Origin: Ophioderma brevispina | Lineage: Eukaryota > Echinodermata > Ophiuroidea > Amphilepidida > Ophiodermatidae | DNA length: 64,000 nt | Assembly: GCA_023653785.1 (NCBI GenBank) | Contig: JAMKCH010056953.1 | Span: forward strand, 20,114-84,113 | Reading direction: 5' to 3' | Shown here: piece by piece, positions 33,025 through 46,294 of the stretch | How positions within the stretch are numbered: position 1 is the stretch's first letter | How the letters are laid out: the number at the start of each line of letters is the position of its first letter | Made by a program: the position numbers and the translations under genes | Notes under the pieces: model-generated | The model's input: the letters and a program-made list of their open reading frames with translations, nothing else | Databases searched by the model: none | What the model was told of the DNA's origin: nothing

Positions 33025-34747
33025 TTCTGGAATATATTCTCTATCATCTAGTACTTACTTAATCTTCTATTTGGTATGAGCTTTAAGTGGCTCAATGATG
33101 ATTAATGGTTGTGTATGTCCACCCAAGGTCCAATTGCACAAAAAGCAGGGGAACTAGAGTACAATCGCTGTAGTATATGTGCACATTTTCTAGAAAATGA
33201 ATTAAATGTCATCTAAATTTTTGGAATGAATAACAGTGACAAATGGATGATTCATCGACTCCAGCAAATAATGGGCTATCGATAAGTAAATCCGCTTGTT
33301 ATGCAGAGGACCAAGTGCTTCAGATTACTTTTTTCATCTGGAACTGCAGAGCCATTGTTATTGACCATGCAGCTGAAAATATTTCGGGTGTTATACCACC
33401 ACCCCGATTTAGATAAAACTATTTTTATGGTGTGGAACCCAAATTAACTGTCCCCTTCATGAATAAAGTTAGAGGTTCTATTGTGTTTTCAATTAACTTT
33501 AACCCTATATTTCATAATTTATTCGAAAGGGAAACAAAGGTGAACAAAATTCATGGGGTAAAGTTGTTTGGCAAACTGCGACCTAACATCTTTGTGCAGA
33601 ATCAAACCTGTAACTTGCCAGGTAACCCAATTTCCAATTTACCACTTTTTAGCAGTAATCGGAAACCATTCACCTATATGAAATGCAGGTAAACCGGTGC
33701 CGAACAAACTTTTAAAATGAATAGAAAAGAGGTCCTACATTAACATGATTAAGTTATGGGTCTTGGTTCTGCACCAGAGGGTGTTTGAACCAATCCATAA
33801 TGCATTGCAATGTGCCTATACTGTACTATACTAAACACATGTCAGTACTTGGGGATAAAGGTGTTCCCAAAGTTTAAAAACGACAAGACATTTCAGAATC
33901 ATGCTAAAAAATTCCCAGTAACTAATTCTTTGTGGGCTAAAATGAACATAAGTAGTCAGTGTTTTTATGTTTTAAGATAGGATTTTGTGGGATCACATGA
34001 CTCTACTGAGGTGGAAATTTTCCCAAAACTGGTGCATTGTGGGATTGACTCAATATACTCTCTGGTTCTGCACCAAGGATACTGAACTCAGCAAGAAGAA
34101 GTTCCGTTAAAATTCTTTTATTTTGTGGGCTATAGCTCAATCGTGAATCTGGTGGGTGATCATAACTGAAAGGTTTCAAACGTCATGGACAATAACAATA
34201 ACAATGCTCTGCAGTTACAGAGAATATGAAGTCCGAGTCCGTTGTCCTATGTCATACCGGGCGTATTTACTTATCATAGTGCCATTATTTGCTGGAGTCC
34301 ATGGAAACTGGGGTACAGCCGTTGGTCACTGATTTTAATTTTTTCCCAGGGGGGAAAAGAGATGACATTTTATGATTTTCAAGAAAATGTCACATACAGA
34401 CATGAGAACATGTGTAACTTATTATTATGATATTTTTAAGAATTATTTAGACTAAGATTGGTACTTCCCCGGGGTGCGTCACCTTTATAATGCTCTGAAT
34501 CTGCCGCATTGCCTAATGTGTTGAGATTTGTCCATTTACAACAGAAATAAACAAAATTAGTGGAATGTCTCCGGTGGCCTCGATATGGCATTTGGGATTT
34601 CCAAATGGTAATTCATGGCATTCCTTTTACGTACATTTTCCTAATGGCGGCCTCGGTCCCGTGACATACAAATCCCTCTTATAAGCTTTGTCAATAAAAT
34701 TATTAGTAAATGTTAATATCCATAATTTTTGGATTATAATTAGTGAC
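33025..34747. other. Intergenic DNA
   Basis: AT-rich, no repeat partner elsewhere in the window, no domain or splice context in the short open frames. Confidence 0.3.
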
Positions 34748-35082
34748 TTAAAGGTGCAATGAGAGATTTTGAGCACCCCGAATATTATTTCATAATATTA
34801 GTAATTTCATATTAGACACTCAATAAATTTCTTGTCTTAAAGAAGAGAAACAAAGGCGATTTGGATTTGCTTGTATTGCAAATGTAAAACATAGGCTGAA
34901 TTTCGTATTTGCTCCTATAACAAATTAAAAATTTCATTTTTGTACCCAAGAAAACATTTTCTCGGCTTAATCCTTTCAGTGGTGGATATTTTTTGATGGA
35001 AAGCTTTCCACCAAAAAACATCAGTACTGTCCTATTCTTTTAAGGAACACCAGATATGTGAAATCTCTCGTTGCACCTTTAA
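34748..35082. mobile_element. TTAA-flanked MITE family B, best-preserved copy
   Basis: TTAA at both ends with almost perfect terminal repeats: AAAGGTGCAATGAGAGATTT on the left and AAATCTCTCGTTGCACCTTT on the right. 335 bp, non-coding. Same family as the element inside the duplicated CTDP1 intron segment. Confidence 0.88.
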
Positions 35083-36047
35083 AATGTCGGGGTTGGTGAA
35101 TAACCCACACTGCAAAACAGTGTTAATTTCCATAACTGTCGTTAGATTTGTGACCAGATATAGCTTTAAGTCGAGTCGCTGTCCAATACACATAAGAGTG
35201 CCCTCCTACTTTAGTCGTTGAAATAGACTAGCAATCGAGTCACGCCTGAATGGTCGATGCCGATTTGAATTCAATGTTGCCATTAGGATGGCATGTCCTA
35301 TCCCCTGCTGATGGTTCATTGCCTTCATACAGGTGTGCCATCCTGCGGTATACTCTGTCTTTCAGTTCGTTCTGTCACCTCAAGTTCTGCCCTAAGCTCT
35401 CTTCATTTTGACTCTGTGTCAGCTCTGCAGTCAATATTCCCCAGTAAACTTCCTGGTCACATTTAAGTACTGTGATAGGGTCGGTAACATCCCTGCGCCA
35501 TTATACAATGCGGGCACACTCTGTATAACGTTATGTGCCAACCTTCGGTGGTAGTTCCTGAGGCAGACGATATCCCCCACCTTGGCTATTCGCTCTGGTA
35601 TCACGGGCAACACGGTCCTTTCTCGTGCCAAAGTACTGCCGGAATTGAAAAAAAGCAAAGTAAGGAATTTAATTTGAAGAGGGTATGGTCTATCCATGGC
35701 GGTAGAAAGAGTGGAGCGGACAAGGTCCAATCTATGTACCCATGGTGGTTATATCATACGGGTCAGTGGTGAAGTAGATGAGAGAGGATCTTTCAATTCA
35801 ATTAAAAATTAGTTTTATTAGCATTATCATTCAGCAAATACATTACATTCTGATACAATTTATTTACAGTTGTTAGTGGAATAAATATTGACCATATTTT
35901 AAGAGGGCGAAAAACTCAGTACCCGAGAGGGGGGGTCAAAGGGGGGGTTTGACCCCGGGCCCGGGGGTCTAGGGCCCGTTACAAAATTAAAAATGAATGA
36001 AGAAAAAATAAATAAAAGGTTCAACCCTTGCGGTTGTGACTAAAGTC
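35083..36047. other. Intergenic DNA with GC palindromes
   Basis: Mostly unremarkable. A minus-strand frame at 35431-35730 reads VGDIVCLRNYHRR, loosely like the C-terminal part of retroelement integrases, but nothing else supports that. At 35925-35985 there is a patch of G runs with the palindrome CCCGGGCCCGGG. Confidence 0.3.
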
Positions 36048-36107
36048 AGAGAGGGAGAGAAAGTGGTGGACGGAGGGAGGGAGCGAGCGAGAGAGAGAAA
36101 GAGAGCG
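36048..36107 (+). repeat. GA-rich microsatellite
   Basis: AGAGAGGGAGAGAAAG, GAGCGAGCGAGAGAGAG and similar purine-only tracts in the plus strand. Confidence 0.8.
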
Positions 36108-36683
36108 CTATTGGGCGGATTACAGGGGTCCTCGTCTCCCCCTCTTGCGAAAATGATACCTACTTACGTATAGAAAATTACTCCGTTAAACCATTAAAAT
36201 TTCCATTTTTGTTCGCGCTCGCGTGTTAATAATTCAATGTAGGGGCCTCTCATGCATGGTTTGATAAAAAAACAATATAAGAGTTTTGTTTATAAAAGGT
36301 TGGCATGGAATTATATATAGTGGACATTCTTACCATTTCAATTCTTTCTGTCAATTATACAAGAGAAAATGTGTTTGGAAAGTGAACATTGACAAAAGTT
36401 GTGACGCTTCGTGCCTGCACCCACACGGGCCGGTTCATATATTGAACTCTCCTGAACATGTATATAATTATTATTCAAAAAAAACAAAAACGATAAAAAA
36501 AATAAAAAAAATTTTACTTTAAAAAACATTTATCATACCTCTATCATTAATAAGTGAAACACTTACAATTTCCCTATTTGTTTCTGATCAAATTTAATGA
36601 GAAAAATGTGGCTTTGGAAAGGGAACATTGCAAGGATCCCCGCTGTGCGCGAGAGCGAAAATATTTCCCCGGGGTTTTAGCTA

Positions 36684-37020
36684 AGTGGCGTAGCCAGGTG
36701 GGGGAAAAGAGCGGAAGAGGGGGGCAGAGTGCCCCTTGAAAACATTTTTGAGGGGAAATGGGAAATAATAAACAGTGGATTCATGTTAAATCAGCCCTTT
36801 TCGGGATTCTTCTGCCCTGCGACCGGGAAGGAAATGTTTGCTTGGTCGGGACCCATCTGTTGCAACCCTACCGGGAAAGTTGCCCCCTCGGAACCACAAT
36901 GCTGCCTACAGAGCCTGGGTATGGGGGTTTGGGGAAAAACGAAGTGTGAAAGGGGCCCGTTAACTCCAACATACCCACCCCCCCCCTGGGCCCGCAATTT
37001 CTCTGGGCGGCCCTGGGGAA
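36684..37020. mobile_element. Truncated hAT-like MITE relative
   Basis: Starts AGTGGCGTAGCCAGG, a close relative of the CAGTGGCGGA end of the element at 29234, and shares internal phrases such as TGTTAAATCAGCCCTTTT and GCGACCGGGAA. No right terminus or target duplication was found. The long plus-strand frame across it is not a gene. Confidence 0.45.
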
Positions 37021-37399
37021 ACTTATATACAGAGTTGATGAAATGCATTGATATCAAATGCAGGAGAGGCCATAATAAGTCTGAGGACTTTGATGGCATG
37101 AACCCCACCTATGATTATGATTTAATAATTTAACTACTGGACAAGGACATGACAAGACAAGACAGAACAGGACGATACAGGACGAGGACATGGACAATTA
37201 TTGTTTTAACAAGATCAGGGAAAAGAACATGGTGAACGTGGCGAAACAGTAAAGAAACGATAAAAGAGGAAGGATAAAAAAGGTATTGCCAATTATTGAT
37301 GTGGTCAACTATAGAAATGAGGGGAAAAAAATTACTGATGAAATGTTTAGACTATAATCAAAAAAGTTCAATGTTAAATATGTATTAATTAACTCTTGT

Positions 37400-40300
37400 T
37401 TTAGATAAATTTAAAAGCTTAATGTTTTAGAGTTTATGATACTTTTACTAAGTGTGTTCCATATTTTGGGGACCAGAGTATTAGTATTTTACTGAGGTAA
37501 TTAATTAGGTTTGATGAGGGTTTGGTTGTCTGTATTTGTTGGCATTTCTGGTGTGATATGTGGTGTATATCACTATGTTGGAAAAATAGTTAAAAATGAG
37601 TTTGGTCGGTGATTGAGTTGTAACGATACATGAAAATCGCTGTTTGTAGTTATTTAAATCATAAATGTTAAGAGTTTTTAGAATGTGGAACATTGGTTTA
37701 GTATGATTGTCTTCAGTATTATTAATGGACGTAGGCTCAGTTTTTTTGAAGTTTGAATATATGGTCCAATTTATTCGAAAATAGGAGGGGAAGTCCATGG
37801 ACAGTGGTTATTATCTAAGTTATGTCTGTATTGCCCAGGCTCTATGTTTACTGTAAAGATAGTACGCGGTTAGTATAGTGTGGTTGTATTAAAGAGAATA
37901 AGATATGGTTGGGAAGGGTGTTGCGGAGTTTTCTAAGAATCACGATGTTCTTAGAAATTTGCATTTGTAGTTTTTTGGAGATATGGGATATTTTCCAGGA
38001 CAGTTTTGGTCACTTATTACACCCAGGAAATTTTGTATGGTCTACGAGGTGAATGGGTGTTTGTATTGTTCAATCATGTTTGGTTGGTGTTTGTGTCAGT
38101 GTTTTCTTTGTGAGGTGAATATTAGTTAGTTTTTTGATAATTAAGCGAAAGTTTGTTGGCTTAAACCAGTGTGATACATTTATTAACTCTTTGTTAAATA
38201 TGTGTGAGAGTATTGTGTTAAGGTTTTTGTGTGATAGGAAAGAAATATGTTGGTGTCATGCAAATAATACAAAGGAAGAAGTGTTTGGAAGAAGAAGGAA
38301 TATCATTGACATAGAGGAGAAAAAGCAAGGGACACCAGTATAGACCCTTGAGGTTACACCACAGGAAACTGGGAGGAGGTCCCGAAGAGTGTGAACCGAA
38401 AGAAGTGAATTGGAATCTATTGGCTAGATAACTGGAGAGAAGATCTAAGGGAAAGACCACGAATACCATAGTGGTGGAGTTTGGCAAATAGAATATCATG
38501 ATCGATCGTGTCGAAGGCTTTGGATAAATCGAGGAAGATACCAATAGGGTGATAGTTGAGAGCAAGGGAAAAGAGATGGTTTATGATATCCAGAAGAGGA
38601 AAGGGTCTGTTGAGTGTTGTTTGCGAAAGCCATAGTGGTTGTCATGAAGAATATTAAGCGGGTGAGAACAATTATTCAAGTCTGTATAGATTAAGACGAT
38701 CAAGTATTTGGAGAAACATGGAAGAAGAGATATAGGGCGGTAATTGAAGAAGACTGGGGATCATCTTTTGAAGGCAGGAATGGACTTTCGCAACTTTGAG
38801 AGCTGAGGGAAGATACCAGTCGATAAGGAAAGGTTAATGTTATTAAAGATGTCGGTGGTAAGGGGTTTGGAGATGAAGGAATGACACGCTTAACGATCGA
38901 GGGGCTAACGATCATCAGAGCCTGCGCGTTTGCCATTCTTGAAATTTCTTACGATGTCAAGACCTCCTTTTCATCTATGGGATTGAAGAAGATGGAGTTG
39001 GAATGGCGGATCATCAAAGGGGAAAATCAGAATAGAGAAGAGGAACGGGATCTTAGAGGCAAGTTCAGGACCAACATTGGCGAAAAAGGAGTTGAAACTG
39101 TGGAGATGAGTTCTGGGTATGAAATCTTGACAGAGCCATCAGAAAATAGGAAGGAGCCTTAGGTTTGGAGTTTGCCGATGAAATTGTTGATTGTTGCATG
39201 TGATTTTTATGCTGTATTGTACATGTTAAAATTTATAGAGTGTATGTTTTTGCGAGAAAGACTTATGATTAATTAAGTTAGTTAATTTATTTAAATTAAT
39301 ATATTATTTTGTTAATATCATGGGAATGTTTATTACATTTATGGTATAGTTTGTCCTTCTCGTTTAATGATTTAATTATTTCCCGCAAGTAATTCCAAGG
39401 TTTGCTTCTTTACGTGGTTATGTTTTTTTAATTTTAGGGAAATGCTTATCGTAAAGGAGATAGAGTGAATTGTATTTATGAACATGTTATATGATTATCT
39501 AGCAAAGTACATCTAATACATCGTCCCAATATTTGGACTAATTCAGTTTAATGAAGTGAAATCGTAGAATTAGTTATTTTTCTTTTGGTGTAATATTTTG
39601 TTAGGAATTCAGAACTATTTTGATTTGTCTAGTGTTGTTATTCATAATGTGAACTACTGGGAAATGTCAGTTATGTCGTTGTATAGAGTACCTCGGGGTA
39701 AATATGATGATTTAGGACGTTAGTAACATATCTTGTCAATGAGGGGGGGAGATGTCAGGAGGTTGTGACGCGAGTAGGTTTGTCAATAAGTGGATAACTA
39801 GAGCTGAGTGACATTAGTTATTTAGAAATTTGTCATTTGAATCAGAGTGAGTTGATGTGTTTAGCAAATTGATGTTTGTTTTAAAATCCCCCACACATGA
39901 GCTTGGTAAGTTTTGAGATAATCATGTTGATTGTGGTGGAAAATAGTGGTGAATGGTTGAGGGTATCTATCAGGGGGCCTGTAAATGACGCCAACGATGT
40001 GGTATGTTGGGTGGCTTTCGATCTCAACAAAGCTGGAGTCATATTACGCGATTTAATTAGGTTGAAATATGACGGATTTGAAATCAGATCATGGAAATAA
40101 TAACGCGACCCTGCTCCTCTTTTAAAACGTCTGTGGCAATGAGCATTAGAGTAGTAACCATGCAATGTATTTAAGGAAGGTAGGGATTTTCAATCATTAG
40201 CCAAGTGTCACTAAAAGCTAATAAGGGAAATTTATGAGTTAGTGTTTTCAAGAAGTCTGTTATACTATCAATATTTTTAGGTAGGCTGCGGGAATTGAAG
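37400..40300 (-). pseudogene. Decayed LINE (CR1/L2-like) ORF2: endonuclease, reverse transcriptase, C-terminal tail
   Basis: The minus strand carries, in the right order, pieces of a non-LTR retrotransposon. At about 40160-39890 a frame contains HIVGVIYRPPDRYPQP, typical of the apurinic endonuclease of these elements. At about 38930-38700 there is PSNPLPPTS..SKDDPQSSS, equivalent to the segment before reverse transcriptase motif 1. At about 38530-38240 there is an [13 protein letters not shown] region, [14 protein letters not shown] and LYVNDIPSSS. At 37800-37505 comes LKTLNIYDLN and HTRNANKYR, followed near 37470 by GPKIWNTLSKSI, the family's usual C-terminal sequence. Every part is in a different frame with internal stops, so the copy is dead. 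A repeat-library search would place it in its clade. Confidence 0.75.
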
Positions 40301-40899
40301 TGATCAGACTAGGTGAGAACTATTTAAGATGTTAAGTTAAGTCATTATTGAAAGTATCACTACAATGTAATACATTTATCGTTAATAGTATTGACATCGT
40401 AATATTTGTTCAGATTAGAATTTTATCGTCAGTAGCGTTTTAGTTAACTGGATAAATTTTAGTTTAAGAAATCATCAAAAGAAAACTTTATGATATTGGA
40501 AAATTGATCTGTAAGTCTGTTTAAATTCATCTTCACAATATGTGGTTTAAATGCTAGAAGTGCCCATTACCATATTTTACAATAACCAAGGGAATAAGGC
40601 GGAATGAAAACAACATTATAAGAAGAATTTAAAGCGCACCGGTTATGGGAACGACTGGTAGCAGACAGCGCAAGAGAGAAGAGATGAATGTTTGTACCCT
40701 GAAATTGTTTACAACAATATTTGAACCAAAAGACATTGAGATCATAAAACATATATACCGAAAATTAACAGGAAAAATAATTGACACTGAAAATGCTAGC
40801 ATGCAAGCATACGAAAAAACAGATCAGCATACACGCATGCAAACAAGTTAGTATTAAAATCAAAAAACAAATAATGAATTTCTTTTTGCCGGTAATAAA

Positions 40900-42010
40900 T
40901 ACACAGTTGGTGCAAGTGTAGAGCAAGTTCGTGGTCGCCTCAAAAACTCAAACAAATGGGAGGGGGTTTATCGTAGTGAGAGGATAACAATGTAGATGAA
41001 TTCAATTTAAGTCATGAAAAAAATGAGATAGGAGGCAGAATAGTGTAATGACTATTGAGAAGGGGGACAGATTTAAGAGAAAAATGGCACATAGGTCATA
41101 AGGCACGAGCGAACAAACGATGGTAGTAAAGAAGTCATTACACTTAAAACAGCAGGCATGAAAAGGTTATTTGGTAGCAGAAACAATTACATTATAGCAG
41201 GTGATACAGCGTGCAAGGAATTCATGCAACATAGCGAAGACTCACTTCCCCCACTAAAACAAATTGATTGCTATTGATACTGTGTAATGTAACGGTAGAG
41301 GATACATACATGCTAACATACAGGTAATTTTGATTCCGGGGGAAAACGGAGATTAAAAGCCGAATAGTGTAATGACTATTGGAGAAGGGACTGTTGAAAG
41401 GAAAGAGGCAAAAAATTACAACATTGATCATATGGGCACGAGCGAGCCTAGAGAAGGGGTAGTTAAGGAAGGTCATTAACCTAAAACGGCAATCACCAAT
41501 TTCAGGCAACATGCACAAGTCATTAAAACACACACAAACAAACACAAAAATACTGTTGCTGTGAGCAATCACATTATAGCAGGTGATATTGTAATATATA
41601 AGGAATCATGCGAAAATATATCAGTCATAAACTAATATAATAGCATTATTTGCGATTTTGCACTAGTAATGTACCTACCAAAACAGAGCCTACACATGTG
41701 GTACACATAAAAGGCGGAATTCAATTAATTCCAGGGGGAACAATGAGATAGGAGGCCGAATAGTGGAATGACTACTGAGAAGGGGAAATTAAGAGCAAAT
41801 GCAACATAGGTCATTCAGCCACGAGCAAACAGCATTGTATAAGAAGTCATTACAGAAACAGCATTCATGATAAAGACTTAAAACAACCCTTTATTTTGTA
41901 TATGGTACGTACTGTGTAATGTAAACAGGCAGAGCATATACATTGCTCATACAGGTAAATTAAAGTAAAGGGGAAAACAATAGGGATAAGCCAAAATAGT
42001 GTAATGGTAC
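40900..42010. repeat. Tandem repeat with 325-390-bp unit
   Basis: A block GATAGGAGGCNGAATAGTGT-AATGACTATTGAGAAGGGG, followed by CACATAGGTCAT..GCACGAGCGAAC..AAGTCATTA, recurs at about 41026, 41351, 41740 and (partial) 41972. Each block is followed by AACAAT/CATTATAGCAGGTGATA or a related phrase. No coding potential. Confidence 0.7.
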
Positions 42011-42017
42011 TTAATCT

Positions 42018-42380
42018 TTATTTGCTAGTGGAATTAATCTTAAGCGGGCTTTTAACAGAAGCCCCACATATCTTCAAACAAAAGTACATCTTCAGTCGTG
42101 TTAAAAAGGGATTGTTCAGTATAATTAGATTACGACTTCGCCAGGCTGACCCATTGTTCAAATGTTTGGGTAGCTGTTGGCTGAGCTCTTTTAATGCAAT
42201 ATATGCACGGTAATACTTTTGGGAGTTGTAAATGAAGTTTAGCATTTGCGTCAAAGAGCAAAAAATGATGCTTTTCTGAATTGCCGGGGAACATATCTCT
42301 ATTCACAAATGGCCCAATAAAAAAACTGTATTCAAACGCCCCCTCAGACCAACATTTATCTTTCGCATTGTTAGTCAAAC
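42018..42380 (-). pseudogene. Possible second LINE C-terminal fragment
   Basis: Two overlapping minus-strand frames together contain QLPKHLNNGSAWRSRNLI and LKMYFCLKICGASVK. Their spacing of R-S-R-N-L and C-G-A resembles the end of LINE ORF2 proteins, and a fragment of the same kind lies at 37430-37800. Weak, family-level similarity only. Confidence 0.3.
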
Positions 42381-42399
42381 TCCCGCATCCCCCGGAAAT

Positions 42400-43194
42400 T
42401 ATAAAGAATTAAGGTAAGAAACACACCATATTTTTTGGCTTAATGCGAAAATTACTATGTACATGCACTGAAATTATGATGGCCCAAATTCAAGTATGGA
42501 ATTGGACTTATAGAATTGATCACAAGAGACGATTCGACAAAGGTGATAAAAGTGAGATTTTGCTAAAGAGTGAATGGAAATAGTGTTTTTTACTAATATT
42601 CCAATTATTACACGGTCACCAGAGTTAGGATTCTTGTATGACGAAGTGAAGAGGCATTGATCAGTCCTGCCCGACATTAACATCAAAGGCAACATATCTC
42701 ACACGGTTCTATCTATTGATTTCAACAATAGGATAATCCGCTTTATGTACTTGAAAGGATTGATATCTAGTGTGTCCACTCTCCATCTCTTCTACCCTAC
42801 ATGCTATCCGAATCCCCGAGGGTAATACTATGGACTTTTAATAAGGAGGGGTCATTATGATGGCAGAAGGAAGGAAAATGGAGGATTTGGTGGGGAATAC
42901 AAAATATTTTGTAAAGCGAGAGAGGGGATAATGGGGCCTGGGTTGCCGATTTTTTTAATTAAGGGAAGCGAAGAGAGAGAAACATTTGTGAAATTTTTTG
43001 ACAACAAAAGTTGAAATCTCATTCCACCCAGAATAAAAAGAATACGATAAAGCATGATAAATGGAGGCCTATATCGTAACTTTATTAAATAGAAAATTAA
43101 ATCCCAACCATTTTTATGGGCCTTTTCCTAAATTATTTAGTAGAAATATTAACTTAACCATGGTTAAAAATAAAAGTTTTAGCTGTTCTTTTAA
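42400..43194. other. Intergenic DNA
   Basis: AT-rich; no supported feature. Confidence 0.3.
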
Positions 43195-43589
43195 TTAAGG
43201 TGCATTTCGTACTTCCAGGCCCCTTCCGTTTTATTCATTCACTAGAAATAATCCTTTTTCTTTATGAAGTTTAGACATGTTAGAACAGCTTATCACAACT
43301 TGTCAGCTGATCCCGACTTTGCGGATTTTTGTGTTATGAGCAAAATGATCGTTTCCCAATGTCCCATGGCTACGTGCATAATTTCTGTCCCGTTTACAGA
43401 CAGAAAATTATTATTGGAAAATGACAAAATTGGCAAATTTCTTACAGGCACGACCGAATTTGCACGGAATTAAGATTTGGCACACATGGATTAACATGGT
43501 TAACGGTTTTCTCAAGATGATATGAAAATATCAACTTCTTTGAGGCAAGTCGGGGGACGAGGATGTGGATCACGAAATGCCCCTATTAA
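43195..43589 (+). mobile_element. TTAA-flanked MITE family C
   Basis: TTAA at both ends; left terminus GGTGCATTTCGTACTTCC, right terminus GTGGATCACGAAATGCCCC. Core phrases CAGCTGATCCCGACTTTGCG and TTACAGACAGAAAAT, CGACCGAATTTGCACG match the 27.3-kb copy. 395 bp. Confidence 0.82.
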
Positions 43590-46245
43590 TATTATGGGGC
43601 CTGCGGGGGAAACAAATTTCTTCACACACGGTACAGAATTCTGCACCCAATGCAGGCCCAATGCATGATGAACTTTTCAAAACTCCAAGAAGTTGGAAGA
43701 TGAACTTATTTCAAACATATTTGTTCTAGTTTGAACGATTTCACTTCACATGTGCCACTTTCGGGCAGATTGTGGCCATAATTTAGCCCAGAGTAAAATA
43801 TTAAGCAATCGCTTTTTAGAAATTTTGACCAGATTTTTGACCAGAAACATGAGATTTTCACGTTGATCAGTATAGACAGACACGGGTACAGAATTAATAG
43901 ACAACGACCGTCGTACAAAATGGGACAATCCATTTTGTAAAGGTGGGTTCGCGTAGATTGTTTCTATTTTTGCATTTTATAATGACAACTATTTTGGATT
44001 TCTTTTCTATTTTGTATTTTAAAGATTTTTTAAAACTTAGTCGTACTTCATATTCAAACGTTTTTGATGTAAAATTTGTAACATCTTTGTATGTACAATG
44101 AAACATAACCATACCTATTTTTAATCACCCATTCCCAGCCATTAATCCGATTAAAAACATTCCGCGAAGAAGCAGAAGGAAAAGGAATTTTTTAGATCAG
44201 CTGTTTTCCAAAGATTATCTAAAGTTCCAAGTACTAACAATTTTTGAACGTCTGAATTTGGCTTATAAGTTTAATATCATCGACCTCTATGAAAGCGAGA
44301 AAGGATGTAATATTTTGGAGAAGTATGTACTATGGAGACTAGTAAAGCTGCAAAATTTCTGACACGGAACTCTAGTACCGGGAACCTTTACGTCGTTTTT
44401 TTGACATTGGTGGTCGGATGAGGGTGATTCGTAAATTGTGAAATGGCAAAAGATTGATAATGACTTGTCTGGACATGCCCGAAATTTCGTATGAACCCCG
44501 TTGTAATAGACTGAAATCACGTACGGTACACTGAAATTTCAGCGTTGTGATTAATGTCATGTTGCAGTTAGTGATAACTGCTCACCTCGGGAAAGGAAAA
44601 CTAAGAAAAACGAGGGCTGGCGAAGCACGAGGGTGAGCATGAGTACTTGGCGAAGTTTTAGTTTAAATTTACTCACTATTTCGTTTCCTAATCCGCATTT
44701 GAACTATTATAGTAAATTTATTCCACAGCACCAGTAGCAAATTATGTCTATATCTGCTTTTCTGGTTAAAGAAACAGTGTCCCCATGTACACGAGAGTGA
44801 ATAGTGTGCACTAGAAATTACCGTCGACTGACCAGTCTCGCATAGTCCAGCTAGAAGGACCCTCGCCTGTCCTCCTGTGTACACCCCTGTGAACCTAGCA
44901 ACTCCGCGCTCGGTGGCGAGGTCAGTTGGGAAAAAGAGAGTCCTTCTAGATGACTACAGGACCACCAGCGTAGTAGCCGTGGACGTCCAGCGTTTTTGTT
45001 GAAAGACATTGTAGGGCTGTGAAGAAGCAAATTTTATTCGTGGATTTTGAAATGAAAGAGGTAAAAAATCTGTGATTAGAGTGAATAATTGCGAAACTAA
45101 GGTGTCTCAGGTATCTATTAGAATTCCGTTTCGAGGGCCAATGCTTCAAATATAACCCGGGGAATGGGGGATAAAATGCGATAAAAAATTCTCGCAGCCT
45201 ATTCATTTGTAAGGTATGAATACTAAGCTTTGAATACAACTTTTTTTCCCCGGAACCCTCGCGCTGGCGATCGGGGGCTGGTTCTGAACGGACTATGTTG
45301 CAGTGGTTTTACGATTTCATACATGACTTCTTAATAGAGGGATTAGCAGCGATTGCTAATATATTTTATATTTTTAGATTTTTGTTAATGGCATGGATAT
45401 GCGAACATAAACTGCAAACTAATGCAAGTGGGTAGCTTGAAATCCGCGTATATTAAAGGTTTGCTGTTCCGATTTTTGGGTATTGTGTTATCTACTTGAG
45501 ATGAGAGCATGCCAGGGCACTTGCTCATACACCACATCAAGTAGAAGAAAAAAAAATTTTGAGAAGAAAATATTGGATTGCCCACCAATATGACACGATA
45601 GATAGGCAAAACCACAAATCCTATCTTTAATTTCATTCTTATTTAGTTTTGGTTGTTTAATCACCAAAAAAATATTTTATTTCAATAATATTAGTAAAAG
45701 GGCAAAAATATTACCCCCCACTGTCCAAAAAATGAAAACAACTCCCTACTAGGTGCGTGCACTGCGTAACCTTTATACACGCGCACGTAAACACTTTGCG
45801 CTGTGGGTGACTAACTCTAATATCGGGCTCATATTAAGATAGGCAACAACCAATGATATTGCGTGTTTACTTACTAAACCACGCCCACTGAATAGGATAG
45901 ATCTTCACGCAACAATTAGTTTCACGCTTATTGGAGGGGTGAACATTCTACACAGCCATCTTATCAGTTATGCACATCGCGACACAGCTGTTCTATCTTG
46001 TGGACATTTGACACTTGATTCTTGTTCAGACGTTCTTTGGACGTCTCAAAGGTAAGAAAACCTTACAACACAAATAAAAGAGCCTCGTGCACAAAATGAT
46101 CTGAATTTTATAATAAAACAGATTTATGATTTCAAATGCAGTTTGGTTCAAGAATTGTGGTATGTCCAACACACAGTAAATAAAATGACACACAATTTAA
46201 GTTGATACTTATGCCACAAAAATGTCCAACTTACATGGCACACAG
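43590..46245. other. Intergenic DNA
   Basis: No recognisable exon. Around 45880-46070 there is a CCACGCCC GC-box, CACAGCCATCTTATCAG and a donor-like CTCAAAG|GTAAGA. This could be a promoter with a non-coding first exon on plus, upstream of the NECAB exons, but nothing decisive supports it. Confidence 0.25.
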
Positions 46246-46294
46246 AATGTACACTTAATGTCCACAAGAATGTCCACTTAATGTCCACAAGAAG
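46246..46294 (+). repeat. Short tandem repeat, about 23-bp unit
   Basis: AATGTCCACTTAATGTCCAC with AAG between copies, two and a half units. Confidence 0.7.

Noticed and set aside
35431..35730. Minus-strand frame with VGDIVCLRNYHRR, suggesting a retroelement integrase tail
   Set aside because: Only a short, loosely similar phrase; no catalytic residues, reverse transcriptase or LTR nearby.
36729..37133. 134-codon plus-strand frame
   Set aside because: Lies across a hAT-like repeat whose phrases recur at 29.3 kb; no family resemblance.
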